Below are positions 54,068 through 63,690 of a DNA stretch of 64,000 bases, in pieces. Made by a program: the position numbers and the translations under genes. The DNA is from Sphingomonas aerolata. GTDB lineage: Bacteria > Pseudomonadota > Alphaproteobacteria > Sphingomonadales > Sphingomonadaceae. Each line of letters opens with the position of its first letter. Positions within the stretch are counted from its first letter, which is position 1. A model generated the notes under the pieces. That model searched no databases. It had not been told where the DNA came from and worked only from the letters and a program-made list of their open reading frames with translations. The stretch lies in NCBI RefSeq assembly GCF_003046295.1, contig NZ_PZZN01000003.1:310001-374000 (forward strand). The letters run 5' to 3'.

Positions 54068-54304
54068 TCAGCCCGCGTCGACGCCCTGTTTGCGCGCGCC
54101 GGTGATCATGCGCGCGGCGATCTGGCGGACACCGGCATCATCCTTGGTCTCGTCGGTCGCCGGGTCGCCGAGATGGTCGAGGCTGGCTTCCATGAAGTCG
54201 AGCAACCCCGGGTGCTGCGCCTCGACATATTCCATCAGTTTGAACAGCAGATGTTCGGACGCGATCTCGCGCTGGCGGGCCATGATGGCGGTAGTGTCGG
54301 TCAT
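54068..54304 (-). CDS. Small hypothetical protein
   Basis: 78 soluble residues starting MTDTTAIMARQREIASEHLLF, helical, followed by an acidic DATDETKDD-type loop (here DPATDETKDDAG). ATG 54304 has GGA about 7 bases upstream; ATG 54316 is an alternative. No recognised domain. Convergent with GH15. Confidence 0.6.
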   Translation of the reverse strand: MTDTTAIMARQREIASEHLLFKLMEYVEAQHPGLLDFMEASLDHLGDPATDETKDDAGVRQIAARMITGARKQGVDAG

Positions 54305-54390
54305 GTCGAATTCCATGGTGTCGGGGAGGGAGTAAAGACGGTCGCAGGGGCGGGGCGGTCACCGTGTCGTCCGCCCCGCCCTCACGGCGT

Positions 54391-54699
54391 TTAGCGCTCT
54401 GCCACCTCGGAGGCGTCGAACTCGGCGAATGCGGCCTTGATGTCGCTGGCGCGCCCGGCGTCGGCGATATCGACCGAGACGATGATCTTGCCCTCGAGCG
54501 CGGCGTCGGCGCGCGACGCGGGCGTGGGATTATCGCCTGCGGTGTCGGCGCCCGCGCGTTCGTCGCCAGCGCTGTTGTTCGCGCCGTCGGTCGTGATGAA
54601 GATGTCGGTCCGCTCGACCTGCATTTCCTGGGCGAGACGTTCCACCGTCATCTCGGCTTCGCGGCGCGTGTCGAACTTGGCTTTGAGAGTGGTCGGCAT
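54391..54699 (-). CDS. Small hypothetical protein, stress-type
   Basis: 102 residues beginning MPTTLKAKFDTRREAEMTVERL, an alpha/beta repeat where residues 6-40 and 70-98 look like related halves (KFDTRREAEMTVERLAQE and DIADAGRASDIKAAFAEF). It may be a ferredoxin-like fold as in small general-stress proteins. GAGGAG precedes the ATG by 7 bases. No known function. Confidence 0.75.
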   Translation of the reverse strand: MPTTLKAKFDTRREAEMTVERLAQEMQVERTDIFITTDGANNSAGDERAGADTAGDNPTPASRADAALEGKIIVSVDIADAGRASDIKAAFAEFDASEVAER

Positions 54700-54913
54700 C
54701 AATGGCTCCTCGGGATGCGAAAGGTCCTGCACGACGGGCTTTCGGCCGTCCTGCAACGCGTGATGACAACGCGCATCGGCGGATTTCGCCCAGCCGTTTC
54801 GAAGAATTTGACCCGGCGGCAAAGGCCGATCGCCGATTTAGGGCTCGCTCTGCCGAACCGGGCGAACAAGACCTGCTTCCGCGCGTTACACGGTGATTCC
54901 GGGAGGTGACGCC

Positions 54914-55405
54914 ATGATGCAGGATGATGAACGCTGGATGCGCGAGGCGATCGCGATCGCTCGGTCGAAGGGATCGGATCCGTCGACATCACCATTGGGC
55001 TGCGTGATCGTGCTCGACGGCAAGATCATCGCGGGGGAACGCAACCAGACGCACGAGCTTCCCGACGCGACCGCGCACGCCGAGATGATGGCGATCCGTC
55101 GCGCCTGCGAGGATACGGGCGAGCTCGAACTGCGCGGGGCGACGCTCTACTCGACACTGCAACCCTGCGGGATGTGCACGATGGCGTCGATCTGGTCGAA
55201 GGTCGGGCGCGTCGTCTACGGCGCTGGCCGCGACGACGTGCATCCGATGTATTTCGAGGCGAAGCACGTCGACACGCTCGCCTTCATCCACGACGCCTAT
55301 CGCGACGACATCGTCATCGAGGGCGGGTGCCTGAAGGCCGAATGCGCCGTGCTCTATTATGGCCCGGACGCGGAGCTGCCGACCGACGAACAGGCCAATC
55401 TCTGA
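54914..55405 (+). CDS. Nucleoside/cytidine deaminase family protein (TadA/guanine deaminase type)
   Basis: A 163-residue zinc deaminase. Zinc and catalytic residues: His55 and Glu57 in TAHAEMMA, Cys85 and Cys88 in LQPCGMCTM. GGGAGG is 7 bases before ATG 54914. The C-terminal region, with HVDTLAFIHDAYRDDIVI, differs from TadA, so a guanine or other base deaminase is more likely than the tRNA enzyme. Isolated gene. Confidence 0.9.
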   Translation: MMQDDERWMREAIAIARSKGSDPSTSPLGCVIVLDGKIIAGERNQTHELPDATAHAEMMAIRRACEDTGELELRGATLYSTLQPCGMCTMASIWSKVGRVVYGAGRDDVHPMYFEAKHVDTLAFIHDAYRDDIVIEGGCLKAECAVLYYGPDAELPTDEQANL

Positions 55406-55441
55406 GCTGAGGCGACGCGTCGGGTCAGGGTTTGCCGACGC

Positions 55442-56944
55442 TCAAGCGGCGACCCCGGTCGCGGCCTGGGCACAATAGCGATCGACGAACGCCTGGTGCG
55501 CGGGCAGCCGGTCGACCTGTTGCGCGATCCCCGCCTTCAGCTCCGCAAGCGACGATCCGAGCCGTTCGGGCGGCATCATCCGCGCGAGGCGATGCCAGTC
55601 GCGCGGCTCGAGCCGCTGGCCCAGCATGACCTGGGTCCAGGAACTGACGCGGAACAGGTCGTCCGGCGACTGGTAGGCCTGCGCGGCATCGGCGAACAGC
55701 GCGATGCGCTCCGCCAACGTGTCGGGGATCGGCATTGCGGCACAGGCCTTCCAGAACGGTTCGCTGCGCTGGTTCAAATGATAGTGGAGGATGACGAAAT
55801 CGCGCACGCCTTCGAGCTCGCGCCGCGTCTGCGCGTTGAATTGCGTAACGACCGCGTGGCTGATCCCGTCGAAGGGGAAGGCGCGGAGCAGCCGCGTCAG
55901 CGCGGTCATGACGAGATGGATGCTGGTCGATTCGAGCGGTTCGACGAACCCGCCGGCAAGGCTCAGCGCGATGCAATTGCCCTCCCAGGCGCGCAGGCGG
56001 CGCCCGGTCGTGAAGCGCAGTAGGCGCGGGTCGGTCAGCGGTCGACCCTGGACCGATGCCAGCAGACGGTCTTGGGCCGCATCATCGGAGAGGTACTCGC
56101 TCGAATAGACGATGCCGTTGCCGACGCGGTGCTGCAGCGGGATCCGCCATTGCCAGCCGGCGTCATGCGCGATCGCGCGGGTGTAGGGTCGGGCGGGCTC
56201 GACCGACGTCGTCTGCACTGCGAGCGCACGGTTGGCGGGCAGCCAGTGGCTCCAGTCTTCATAGCCGACACCCAGCGCATCGCCGATCAGCAGCCCGCGA
56301 AACCCGCTGCAGTCGAGAAACAGATCGCCTGCGACTCGCGATCCGTTGGCAAGGATGACCGCATCGATATGGCCGGTCTCCGCCGAGCGATCGATCCCGG
56401 CGATCCGTCCCTCGATCCGGGTCAGCCCCGCGGTCTCGCAGCGCTCGCGCAGGAAGCGGGCATAGCGGCCCGCGTCGAAATGATAGGCATAGTTGAGCTG
56501 CGGACCCTGCTGGCCGATGGTGAAGCGGCGCGCCTCAGCGGCCTGGAGCTCGAGGCAATAGTCGCCAAAGTCGCCGGCAAGACCGTTGGCGCGGGCTTCG
56601 AGCCAGAAATGCTGGAAATCGCCCATCCAGGTGGACCGCCCGACATCGCCGAACGAATGGACATAGCGATCGTCGGGGCGTGCCCAGCCCTCGAACGCGA
56701 TGCCGAGTTTGAACGTCGCGCCGGTGGCGGCCATGAACGCGCGCTCGTCGAGGCCCAGCAGTGCGTGAAAGGCCTGGACCGTGGGGATGGTCGCTTCGCC
56801 GACGCCGACGGTGCCGATCTCGTCCGACTCGATCAGCGTGACGTCGACCAGCGCGCCGAGTTGTCGCGTCAGCAGCGCCGCAGCGAGCCAGCCGGCGGTG
56901 CCGCCGCCGGCGATGATCACGCGGGTTTTCGGCGGGGTATCCAT
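55442..56944 (-). CDS. Flavin-dependent tryptophan halogenase family protein (module B)
   Basis: A 500-residue homologue of the module A enzyme at 28096. [12 protein letters not shown] (FAD), Lys79 in ATFKLGIAFEGW, GWQWRIPLQHR (WxWxIP) and VEPLESTSIHL are all kept, so it is catalytically complete. The position of Lys at 79 supports ATG 56944, which has AAGGGA 7 bases upstream; ATG 56959 overlaps the cupin stop. It closes the TonB/SapC/cupin operon of the second locus. Confidence 0.92.
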   Translation of the reverse strand: MDTPPKTRVIIAGGGTAGWLAAALLTRQLGALVDVTLIESDEIGTVGVGEATIPTVQAFHALLGLDERAFMAATGATFKLGIAFEGWARPDDRYVHSFGDVGRSTWMGDFQHFWLEARANGLAGDFGDYCLELQAAEARRFTIGQQGPQLNYAYHFDAGRYARFLRERCETAGLTRIEGRIAGIDRSAETGHIDAVILANGSRVAGDLFLDCSGFRGLLIGDALGVGYEDWSHWLPANRALAVQTTSVEPARPYTRAIAHDAGWQWRIPLQHRVGNGIVYSSEYLSDDAAQDRLLASVQGRPLTDPRLLRFTTGRRLRAWEGNCIALSLAGGFVEPLESTSIHLVMTALTRLLRAFPFDGISHAVVTQFNAQTRRELEGVRDFVILHYHLNQRSEPFWKACAAMPIPDTLAERIALFADAAQAYQSPDDLFRVSSWTQVMLGQRLEPRDWHRLARMMPPERLGSSLAELKAGIAQQVDRLPAHQAFVDRYCAQAATGVAA

Positions 56945-56955
56945 CGCATATCCCT

Positions 56956-57996
56956 TCATCGATTGAGCCGTTGCAACAGCGTGGCACGCAGCCTTCGCGC
57001 GGCCATCGCGTCGAGCGGCGCGAGTGCGCCCAGTGCGTCTGCCGGCAGATGCGCGCCGGCGCGCGCCGCATCGCCGAAGACATAATAGTCGAACAGCGCC
57101 TGCCAGCCGCGCTTCTCATGCTCGGGCCGGTCGCGCAGGCTGAGCAGGCCGTGCAGCAACGTGTTCTGCGGCGTGTCCATGAAGCGCGGGGTCGGGTTCC
57201 ACCAATAGTTGATCATCGCGTTGAACGGATCGAGCGCCTCGACCTGATGCCACCACAAGGCCGGGTAGATGAGCGCGTCGCCGGGCTCCATCTCCGCGAC
57301 TTCGGCCACCGCCAGCGCATCGGCAAAGCCGGGATGGCGGGTGAAGTCGGGGGCGTCGAAATCGACCATCGAGACGACCTGGCCCGCGGGCGTCGGTTCG
57401 AGCGGCCCCGGATAGAGGTTCGCGACCTGATCGGGCGGGAACAGCGTGAAGCGCCGCCGCCCGACCAACGTGACCGCGATGTTGTTCGACATGTCGTGAT
57501 GCGCCGACGCGGTCGTCCGGTTGCCGATCCAGATACTGACCAGCGGCGGATGCGCGATGAGTTCGGGGTCGCCGAAGGGGAGCACTGCCTGGTCCCGGAT
57601 GCCGGGGAGGTACTGATCGATATCGGTCGAGCCGATATAGATGCTGGGCGCGGCGGCATCGTCGATGCTGGCGAGAAGCCGGTCGAGATAGGCGGACAGC
57701 GACCCGCGCTCGCGGGTGAAGTTGAGCGCGGTGCAGTCGGCCGTGTATCCGAAGCGGCCGCCGATCGCGGCGTCGCCGATATAGGCCGTCACCGGCTGGC
57801 CGCCATCGAACCGCTTGAGCCAGGCGACCGCGGCCGCGGGACCCTGACGCGCCGCGGCGACGAGCGGCACGTCGCGCGCGAGCCCTCGCAGGATCGTCGG
57901 GCGGCCCTCCGCGATCAGATCGGCGACGGGCAGGGTCCGCGCGTCCGCCCCTTCGATCACGCGGGTCCGGCGGGTGATGGCGGGCACCGGGGTCAA
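56956..57996 (-). CDS. Cupin-like (cupin_8/JmjC-type) domain protein, module B
   Basis: A 346-residue homologue of the module A cupin. Metal triad His166-x-Asp168 in SAHHDMSNN and His250 in LWWHQVEAL; RRRFTLFPPDQ and DALIYPALWWH also conserved. Start TTG 57996 overlaps the SapC stop (TTGA); GTG 57987 is an alternative. No ATG is near, and neither has a clear ribosome site, so translation probably depends on SapC ribosomes. Confidence 0.9.
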   Translation of the reverse strand: MTPVPAITRRTRVIEGADARTLPVADLIAEGRPTILRGLARDVPLVAAARQGPAAAVAWLKRFDGGQPVTAYIGDAAIGGRFGYTADCTALNFTRERGSLSAYLDRLLASIDDAAAPSIYIGSTDIDQYLPGIRDQAVLPFGDPELIAHPPLVSIWIGNRTTASAHHDMSNNIAVTLVGRRRFTLFPPDQVANLYPGPLEPTPAGQVVSMVDFDAPDFTRHPGFADALAVAEVAEMEPGDALIYPALWWHQVEALDPFNAMINYWWNPTPRFMDTPQNTLLHGLLSLRDRPEHEKRGWQALFDYYVFGDAARAGAHLPADALGALAPLDAMAARRLRATLLQRLNR

Positions 57997-58712
57997 CCGA
58001 CGGCCGCGAGCCGCTGTTGCTTGTGTGCAATCAGCTGCTGGATATTGCCGAGCGATGACGCGGCAAGGATGGCGAGCCGCAGGATGCCCGAGCGGTGCAA
58101 TTGTTCGAGCGGCGGGCCGTTCAGCGCCGCAAGCTGCTCGAGGTCGACGACGAGCACGTCTGGTACGGTGTAGCGGCGCTCGTCGCTGACATCGATCGTG
58201 AGCGTGACCGGCGCGAGCAGCCCGGCGTCGTCGAGCGCGGCATAGGCGGCGGGCGCGGTGTCCATCCCCTCGTACAGCAGCCGTAATACGCCGGTGACAT
58301 GATCGAGATACGGCGTGTTGCCGCCATGCTCGAGGAACAGCGGCAGGCCCGCCGGGTCACCGACGCGCGGATCGTCGAGATCGACCTGCAGCATCGCCTC
58401 GCCGACATCGTCCTGTGCGGACCGGGTCATGCCGATCGAGAAGGGACCGCGCCGGTGGCTGGCGGGGACGTAGCGGCTGGTCCAGCGGTCGTCGGTGAGA
58501 AAGAGATTCTCGTCGCGGTCGAGGCCCAGCAGCGCAAAGGCCTGAAGACCTTCGTCGCGGCGGCGGAACACGATTGCGAATTCGCGTTGCAGTTCCTCGA
58601 ATTCGGCGGGGAAGACCAGCGCCTGATTGGCCGCGTCGTTGAATGCGGCGCCGGCGCGCGGGCTGACGCGCAGGTCGGCATGATCGATATTGTTGATCTG
58701 TACGGGGTTCAT
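57993..58712 (-). CDS. SapC family protein, module B
   Basis: A 239-residue homologue of the module A SapC: QALVFPAEFEELQREFAIVF, FALLGLDRDENLFL and a C-terminal LAASSLGNIQQLIAHK helix. ATG 58712 has GGAG three bases upstream; a longer in-frame start at 58763 is less likely. Follows the TonB receptor and is coupled to the cupin gene by overlap. Confidence 0.91.
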   Translation of the reverse strand: MNPVQINNIDHADLRVSPRAGAAFNDAANQALVFPAEFEELQREFAIVFRRRDEGLQAFALLGLDRDENLFLTDDRWTSRYVPASHRRGPFSIGMTRSAQDDVGEAMLQVDLDDPRVGDPAGLPLFLEHGGNTPYLDHVTGVLRLLYEGMDTAPAAYAALDDAGLLAPVTLTIDVSDERRYTVPDVLVVDLEQLAALNGPPLEQLHRSGILRLAILAASSLGNIQQLIAHKQQRLAAVG

Positions 58713-58849
58713 CCGCTCCGGTCCCTTTTTATCCGGGTCTATCAGCCAGGCGGCGTCGGACAACAGGAAAAGGCCGCGGCACGGTGCTGCGGCCCCTCCA
58801 TTGCCCGATGCGGTGTCCGGCGCGCGCCGAGGCGCACGCCGGCCTGTGC

Positions 58850-61800
58850 TCAGAAGCGGTAGCGCGCGCCGAGATAGAAGCGCGGCTTCAATTCCTGCAC
58901 ATAGACCAGATTGGTCTCGGTGCGGGCATATTGGCGGAACGGCTCGCTCGTCAGATTGACCGCCTCGAGCGAGATCGAGAAGCTCTGCGCGATGTCGTAG
59001 CTGATGCTCGCGTCGAGCGTCCCGAAGGCTGCGGTGAAGAGCGGGTTGCGGTTGCCGCCCTGGTTTGTGCCCGACAGATATTTGTCGCGCCAGTTGTACG
59101 AGACACGCGCCGAAAGCCCGTTCTTGTCATAGATCCCGGTCAGGTTCGCGCTGTCGCCGAGGCCGGTCAGTGCGAAAATGTTGACGTTGGGATCGGCATA
59201 GGGATCGACGTTCACGTCGCCATTGACCTTGGTGTACGACACCGCAAAGCCGAAGCCGGTCTGACCGAAGAAGTTGGTCCAGGCGACCTCGAACCCGTGG
59301 ATGTTGCCCTCGCGGTTGTTGACCGGTCCGCTGATCGCGAACTCGAACAGGGGATCGTTGGGATCGGCGACGATGTCGACCGCATTGGCCAGATCGACGA
59401 CGAACTGCGTCCTCAGGCCACCCGTCGCGGGATCGATATTGTTCTGGAACGCGGCGGATGCGGCCGCCTGGTTGCCGTTGTTCTGCGTCAGCAACGCGGT
59501 GTAGGAGAACAGGTTGATATCGCTGAGCGGGAGGCCGTTGGCCTGGAGGTAGGCCAGCGCGGTACCCGAGCGCGAACCGGCAGCGCCCGAACCCGGGTCA
59601 CGCAGCCCGAACAGATTGCCGCTGGTGACCTGGTTGCCGATGAAGTTGCGGACGTCCTTGTTGAAGAAGCCGACCGACACGAAGCTCGTCGGCTTGTAAT
59701 ACCATTCGAGCGACACGTCGAAATTGTCCGAAACCAGCGGCAACAGCGCCGGATCCTGACGCGTTGCGCCCGCAGGCGCTGCGCCGAGCGCGGTCGGGCG
59801 GTTCGGTGCCCCGGCGCTGACGGAGGCGAACAGATTGCCATAGTCGGGACGGGCGAGCGTGCGGCTGAACGAGGCGCGCGCCATGACGTTGTCGATCGGT
59901 TCGATGTTGAAATCGAGCGATGGCAACAGATTGTCGTAGCTCGCCTTGACCGTGACGGCGCCGCTGGGCGGCCCGCCATCGACCGCGAAGTCATTGTCCT
60001 GCGACCAGCGAATGCCGCTTGGCACCGACTGGATGCCGATCGACTTGACCCGCGTCTTTTCATAGCGGGCGCCGATCAGCGCATTGGCGCGGCGTCCGCC
60101 GAGTTCGCCGGCCCAGGTGATCTGGCCATAGGCTGCCCAGGTCTTTTCACCGACGGTGTCGTCCGAGGACGGGCTCGGCGAGACCGCGTTGCCGCGGCCG
60201 GCATAATAAGGCTCGAACACGTTGAGCAGATCGACCGCGTTGGCGCGGAAGGCGACCAGTGACGAGCCTGTCGACTTCGGATCATATTTGTCGAACTTGC
60301 AGGTCAGGCAGAAGGTGTCGACGAGATCGCCGGCGAGTTCTGCGACGCGACCGGTATCCGTGATGCCCCAGTCGCCGAGCGTCTGGATCGTGTTGACCGT
60401 GGTCGAGCGCATGTTCGCGTCGATATAATTGCCGCCGACGTTGAACTTGCTGCCCCCGCCCAGGTCCCAGGCGACGTCGCCGCCGAACTGGTTGATCCGG
60501 GCTTCCTGGGTCGACGTGATCTTCCGTGCGACCTGGCTGCCCAGATCCGCGATGTCGAGCGTGTTGTTGCAGTTGCCGCCGCGACCACCGTTGGTTGCGG
60601 TGCAGTCGTTGATCGTCTCGGACTGCTGCGGGAAGCCGGTGGTGAAATCGACCTTGTGCGAGGAGCGTACCGGCGCACCGATCGAGATCGTCGTCGCCGA
60701 GGTTCCGTTCGCGTTATCCGGATTGGTCTTCGACTTGGCGTGGTTGGCGTCGAGCGTCAGTCGCAGATTGTCGGTGAAGTCCCACTTCACATTGCCACCG
60801 ACCGAATAGAGCTCGGTCTTGGTCGCGAACCGCTGCTGCTCGTAACCCTTGTCCGCCTGGATCGACTCGGCGAGGATGACTGCGCTCTGCATCTGCTTGT
60901 TGTCGTCGAAGGTGACTTCGGTGAACGGGCGCTGGAACCAGTTGGTCTGCTCGCTGCGCTCTTCGCTCAGCTTGTTCCGGGCATACATGCCGTCGATCGA
61001 GATTTCGAACCGGTCGGACGGCTTGAACTGGATGTTGGCCTGGCCGTTCAGACGCTCGCGGCGGTTCTCGGAGAACTGGTACCGGCTGTCGTTCGGTATC
61101 TGGACATATTCGGTCGTCGGGCGATTGGTGATCACCGTCGTCGGCCGGATATAGGCGCCCGCCGTGTTGAGGAAATCGGCCAGCGGCACGATGTTCCAGT
61201 AATTGGGGTTGGACTGAACCGAAGCGGATTCGCGCAGCTGATAGCTGCCGAACACATTGACGCCGAAGGTTTCGTTCGGGTTCTTGTAGTTGATGAGGCC
61301 GGACAGCTCTGGCGTGATCTTGCTCAGATCGCCTTCCGCCTTCTCGACCGAGCTGTCATACAGCCCCTTGGCACCGATCGACCCCGAAAGGCCGCTCTCG
61401 CTCGACGACAGCGGTCGGCGGGTGACGACGTTGATCGCCGCACCGATGCCGCCCGACGGGATGTTGGCGCGGCCGGTCTTGTAGACCTCGAGCGTGGCGA
61501 CACCCTCGGATGCGAGATTCTGGAAATCGAACGAACGACCCGTACCGGTCGCAAACGCGTTGCCGGTGCTCGTGTCGATGCTGGTCGCCGGAAGCTGGCG
61601 GCCGTTCAGGGTGACGAGGTTGAAGCCGCCGCTGAAGCCGCGGACGGCAACCTGCGAGCCTTCGCCGTTGGCGCGGCTGATCGAGACGCCGGTGACGCGC
61701 TGCAGCGATTCCGCGAGGTTGGTGTCGGGGAACTTGCCGATATCCTCGGCCGAGATGGCGTCGACGACGCCGGCCGAGTTGCGCTTGATGTCGATAGCGC

Positions 61801-62059
61801 GACCAAGGCTGGCGCGGATGCCGGTGATGACGATCTCGTCCCCGGGGGCCGATTGTGGATCCTGGCTCGCGGTCTGCCCTGCGTCTTGCGCGGTGGATGT
61901 CGCCGGAAGCGCTGGCTGCGCGGCAGTCGCAGGCGACCCTGTCTCGGTGCCTGGCGCCATTTGCGCGAAGGTCTGTGCCGGATTCAGCAGGCAAACGGCA
62001 ACTGTGGCAATCGAACTCGAACGCACGAGTGCATTGAGTATGGACGAACCCCTCATCAT
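58850..62059 (-). CDS. TonB-dependent receptor (module B, probable xylan oligosaccharide importer)
   Basis: A 1069-residue outer-membrane receptor. Signal peptide about 1-32, linker rich in Ala/Thr, GDEIVITGIRASLGRAIDIKRN, plug with IGKFPDTNLAESLQRVTGVSI and TLNGRQLP, barrel ending LGARYRF. Same subgroup as the module A receptor. GGGGGAGAG precedes ATG 62059. The substrate is inferred from the esterase and alpha-glucuronidase upstream. Confidence 0.94.
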   Translation of the reverse strand: MMRGSSILNALVRSSSIATVAVCLLNPAQTFAQMAPGTETGSPATAAQPALPATSTAQDAGQTASQDPQSAPGDEIVITGIRASLGRAIDIKRNSAGVVDAISAEDIGKFPDTNLAESLQRVTGVSISRANGEGSQVAVRGFSGGFNLVTLNGRQLPATSIDTSTGNAFATGTGRSFDFQNLASEGVATLEVYKTGRANIPSGGIGAAINVVTRRPLSSSESGLSGSIGAKGLYDSSVEKAEGDLSKITPELSGLINYKNPNETFGVNVFGSYQLRESASVQSNPNYWNIVPLADFLNTAGAYIRPTTVITNRPTTEYVQIPNDSRYQFSENRRERLNGQANIQFKPSDRFEISIDGMYARNKLSEERSEQTNWFQRPFTEVTFDDNKQMQSAVILAESIQADKGYEQQRFATKTELYSVGGNVKWDFTDNLRLTLDANHAKSKTNPDNANGTSATTISIGAPVRSSHKVDFTTGFPQQSETINDCTATNGGRGGNCNNTLDIADLGSQVARKITSTQEARINQFGGDVAWDLGGGSKFNVGGNYIDANMRSTTVNTIQTLGDWGITDTGRVAELAGDLVDTFCLTCKFDKYDPKSTGSSLVAFRANAVDLLNVFEPYYAGRGNAVSPSPSSDDTVGEKTWAAYGQITWAGELGGRRANALIGARYEKTRVKSIGIQSVPSGIRWSQDNDFAVDGGPPSGAVTVKASYDNLLPSLDFNIEPIDNVMARASFSRTLARPDYGNLFASVSAGAPNRPTALGAAPAGATRQDPALLPLVSDNFDVSLEWYYKPTSFVSVGFFNKDVRNFIGNQVTSGNLFGLRDPGSGAAGSRSGTALAYLQANGLPLSDINLFSYTALLTQNNGNQAAASAAFQNNIDPATGGLRTQFVVDLANAVDIVADPNDPLFEFAISGPVNNREGNIHGFEVAWTNFFGQTGFGFAVSYTKVNGDVNVDPYADPNVNIFALTGLGDSANLTGIYDKNGLSARVSYNWRDKYLSGTNQGGNRNPLFTAAFGTLDASISYDIAQSFSISLEAVNLTSEPFRQYARTETNLVYVQELKPRFYLGARYRF

Positions 62060-62389
62060 TCTCTCCCCCTTTGCGGCATGACCGCAGCCCTTCCGAAACC
62101 GCTCTTATTGGCGGTGTGTGATAGGGCTACCATGGGCACGAATACTGTCAACGGTAATCTGTATTCTGTGTCGCGTATTTTAGACACAGTGGCAGTAAAG
62201 CCATAGCCGATAAAATAACTTAAATATGATTATTTAATACTTGAGACAGGGAGAGACCTGCCCCGTCATTGGAAAGCGGGGCGGGGCCTGTTCAGGCAGG
62301 TTCGGACCAACCGCAGGAACGGGCGAACTGATCACCCGGTCCGGCGGCACAGGCGGGGGACCGGCGCGACCGTCATGCCGGGCGCGTGC
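62060..62389. other. Regulatory region upstream of the module B receptor
   Basis: No credible gene in 330 bases. AT-rich between about 62110 and 62240, with a nested inverted repeat (62143-62196) and poly-AT runs such as GATAAAATAACTTAAATATG. A promoter for the receptor is likely here, together with the end of the esterase transcript. No tRNA is seen. Confidence 0.55.
62143..62196. promoter_or_regulatory. Nested inverted repeat upstream of TonB receptor (module B)
   Basis: Inner arms CTGTGTC (62165-62171) and GACACAG (62182-62188) with a 10-base AT-rich spacer; outer arms TACTGTCA (62143-62150) and TGGCAGTA (62189-62196), one mismatch. About 85-140 bases before the receptor start. It differs from the module A operators, so a different regulator is implied. 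Confidence 0.6.
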
Positions 62390-63670
62390 TCAGCGCTGCG
62401 GCGTGGTGAACAGCGCGAGCGGCACCGCGGCACCCATCGCCCGATAGCCCGCTTCGGACGGGTGAAGATGATCGCCTGAGTCGAACGCCGGCGCGAGACG
62501 GTCGGGACGGCGCGGATCGCGCATCACCCGGTCAAAGTCGATCACCGCATCAAACACGCCCGAGTTGCGGATGAAGCTGTTGACCGCCTGGCGATCGGCC
62601 TCGAGCGCGGCGTCCGGGTGATAATAGTCATTGCCGCCGAACGGCATCACCGTGCCGCCGATGATCCTGATACCGTGCACATGCGCGCGGTCGGCCAGCT
62701 GGCGGAAGCCGGCGGTCAGCTCCGCGACGAGCGCCGCATGGTCTTGGGGCGATGCCGGGGCGTCGCGCGTCAAGACGCCGAGATCGTTCACCCCTTCGAG
62801 CAGGATCGCCCAGCCGACGCCGCTCCGCGCGATCACGTCGCGGTCGAACCGGGCGACAAGGTTGGGACCGAGCCCGTCGAGCAATATCCGGTTGCCGCCG
62901 ATGCCGGCATTGACGACGCCGAGCGTGCGTGTCGCCGGCGCCGCGCGCAGCCGCTCGGCGAGGATGTCGGGCCAGCGGGTGTTGCGTTCCGGGGCGACGC
63001 CATAGCCGTCGGTGATCGAATCGCCGATCGTGACGATCGTCGTTGGGCGTGCCGCGCCGGTGACCTGGGCGACGCGGGGACCCGCCACCTCGACATCGGC
63101 GAGCGCATACCAGTGTGGCGTCGCGGTCGCGCCTGCGAGAAGCGGGTCGGCGACGTGATTGCCCGTGACCGTGAAGCTGGTGGCCCGCGCACCGGGATGT
63201 CCGGTCTGGGGCGTGGCGGGATCGGGCAGATAGAGGCTGACGGCGAGGTCGGCCCCGGGTGCGAGCGCGAGCGCGACCGGATCCGAATAGATCTCCCCAC
63301 CCGCCGGGATGACCGCGGTCACCTGTCCGGCAAAGCGCAGTGTCGTGCCGCCCGCGATACGCGCGGTGCCGAGTGCGGTCGGCCGGGCAAGATGCGCCGC
63401 GCCGATCCTGAGCGGCTGCGTGCCGAACGCGTTGGACAGCCGCACGCGGACCTGCGTGCCACCGGCGGACAGGCGAACGACCTGTCGCAGCGTGATCGCG
63501 CCGGCGCGGTCGGCCGGCAGCGCATTGTCGCCGGTCGCGATCATCTGGGCAGAGCCCCAGCTCCCGGTCCACCGCTCAGTCGGCGCGGCGCGCTGGGCAT
63601 CCGCGCCGGTCGCGAGCAATGCTGCCAACAGCCACGCCGTCGGCCTGGCGACCGAAGATCCCACAGTCAT
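62390..63670 (-). CDS. GDSL/SGNH family esterase, exported
   Basis: A 426-residue enzyme. Signal peptide about 1-26 ending GADA, an N-terminal beta-rich domain (about 30-190), then SGNH hydrolase: block I TIGDSITDGYG (Ser), block III GVNDLG, block V DHLHPSEAG (Asp, His). Likely a carbohydrate esterase that removes acetyl groups from xylan or oligosaccharides; this is inferred from the neighbour GH67. ATG 63670 has GGAG 6 bases upstream; longer starts (63694) overlap the previous stop. Confidence 0.9.
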   Translation of the reverse strand: MTVGSSVARPTAWLLAALLATGADAQRAAPTERWTGSWGSAQMIATGDNALPADRAGAITLRQVVRLSAGGTQVRVRLSNAFGTQPLRIGAAHLARPTALGTARIAGGTTLRFAGQVTAVIPAGGEIYSDPVALALAPGADLAVSLYLPDPATPQTGHPGARATSFTVTGNHVADPLLAGATATPHWYALADVEVAGPRVAQVTGAARPTTIVTIGDSITDGYGVAPERNTRWPDILAERLRAAPATRTLGVVNAGIGGNRILLDGLGPNLVARFDRDVIARSGVGWAILLEGVNDLGVLTRDAPASPQDHAALVAELTAGFRQLADRAHVHGIRIIGGTVMPFGGNDYYHPDAALEADRQAVNSFIRNSGVFDAVIDFDRVMRDPRRPDRLAPAFDSGDHLHPSEAGYRAMGAAVPLALFTTPQR

Positions 63671-63690
63671 CGCTTTCTCCATAAGGCCGC

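Noticed and set aside
54140-54360. Alternative minus-strand frame at the small protein after GH15
   Set aside because: Pro/Arg/His-rich shadow; the 78-residue frame has a more natural composition and ribosome site.
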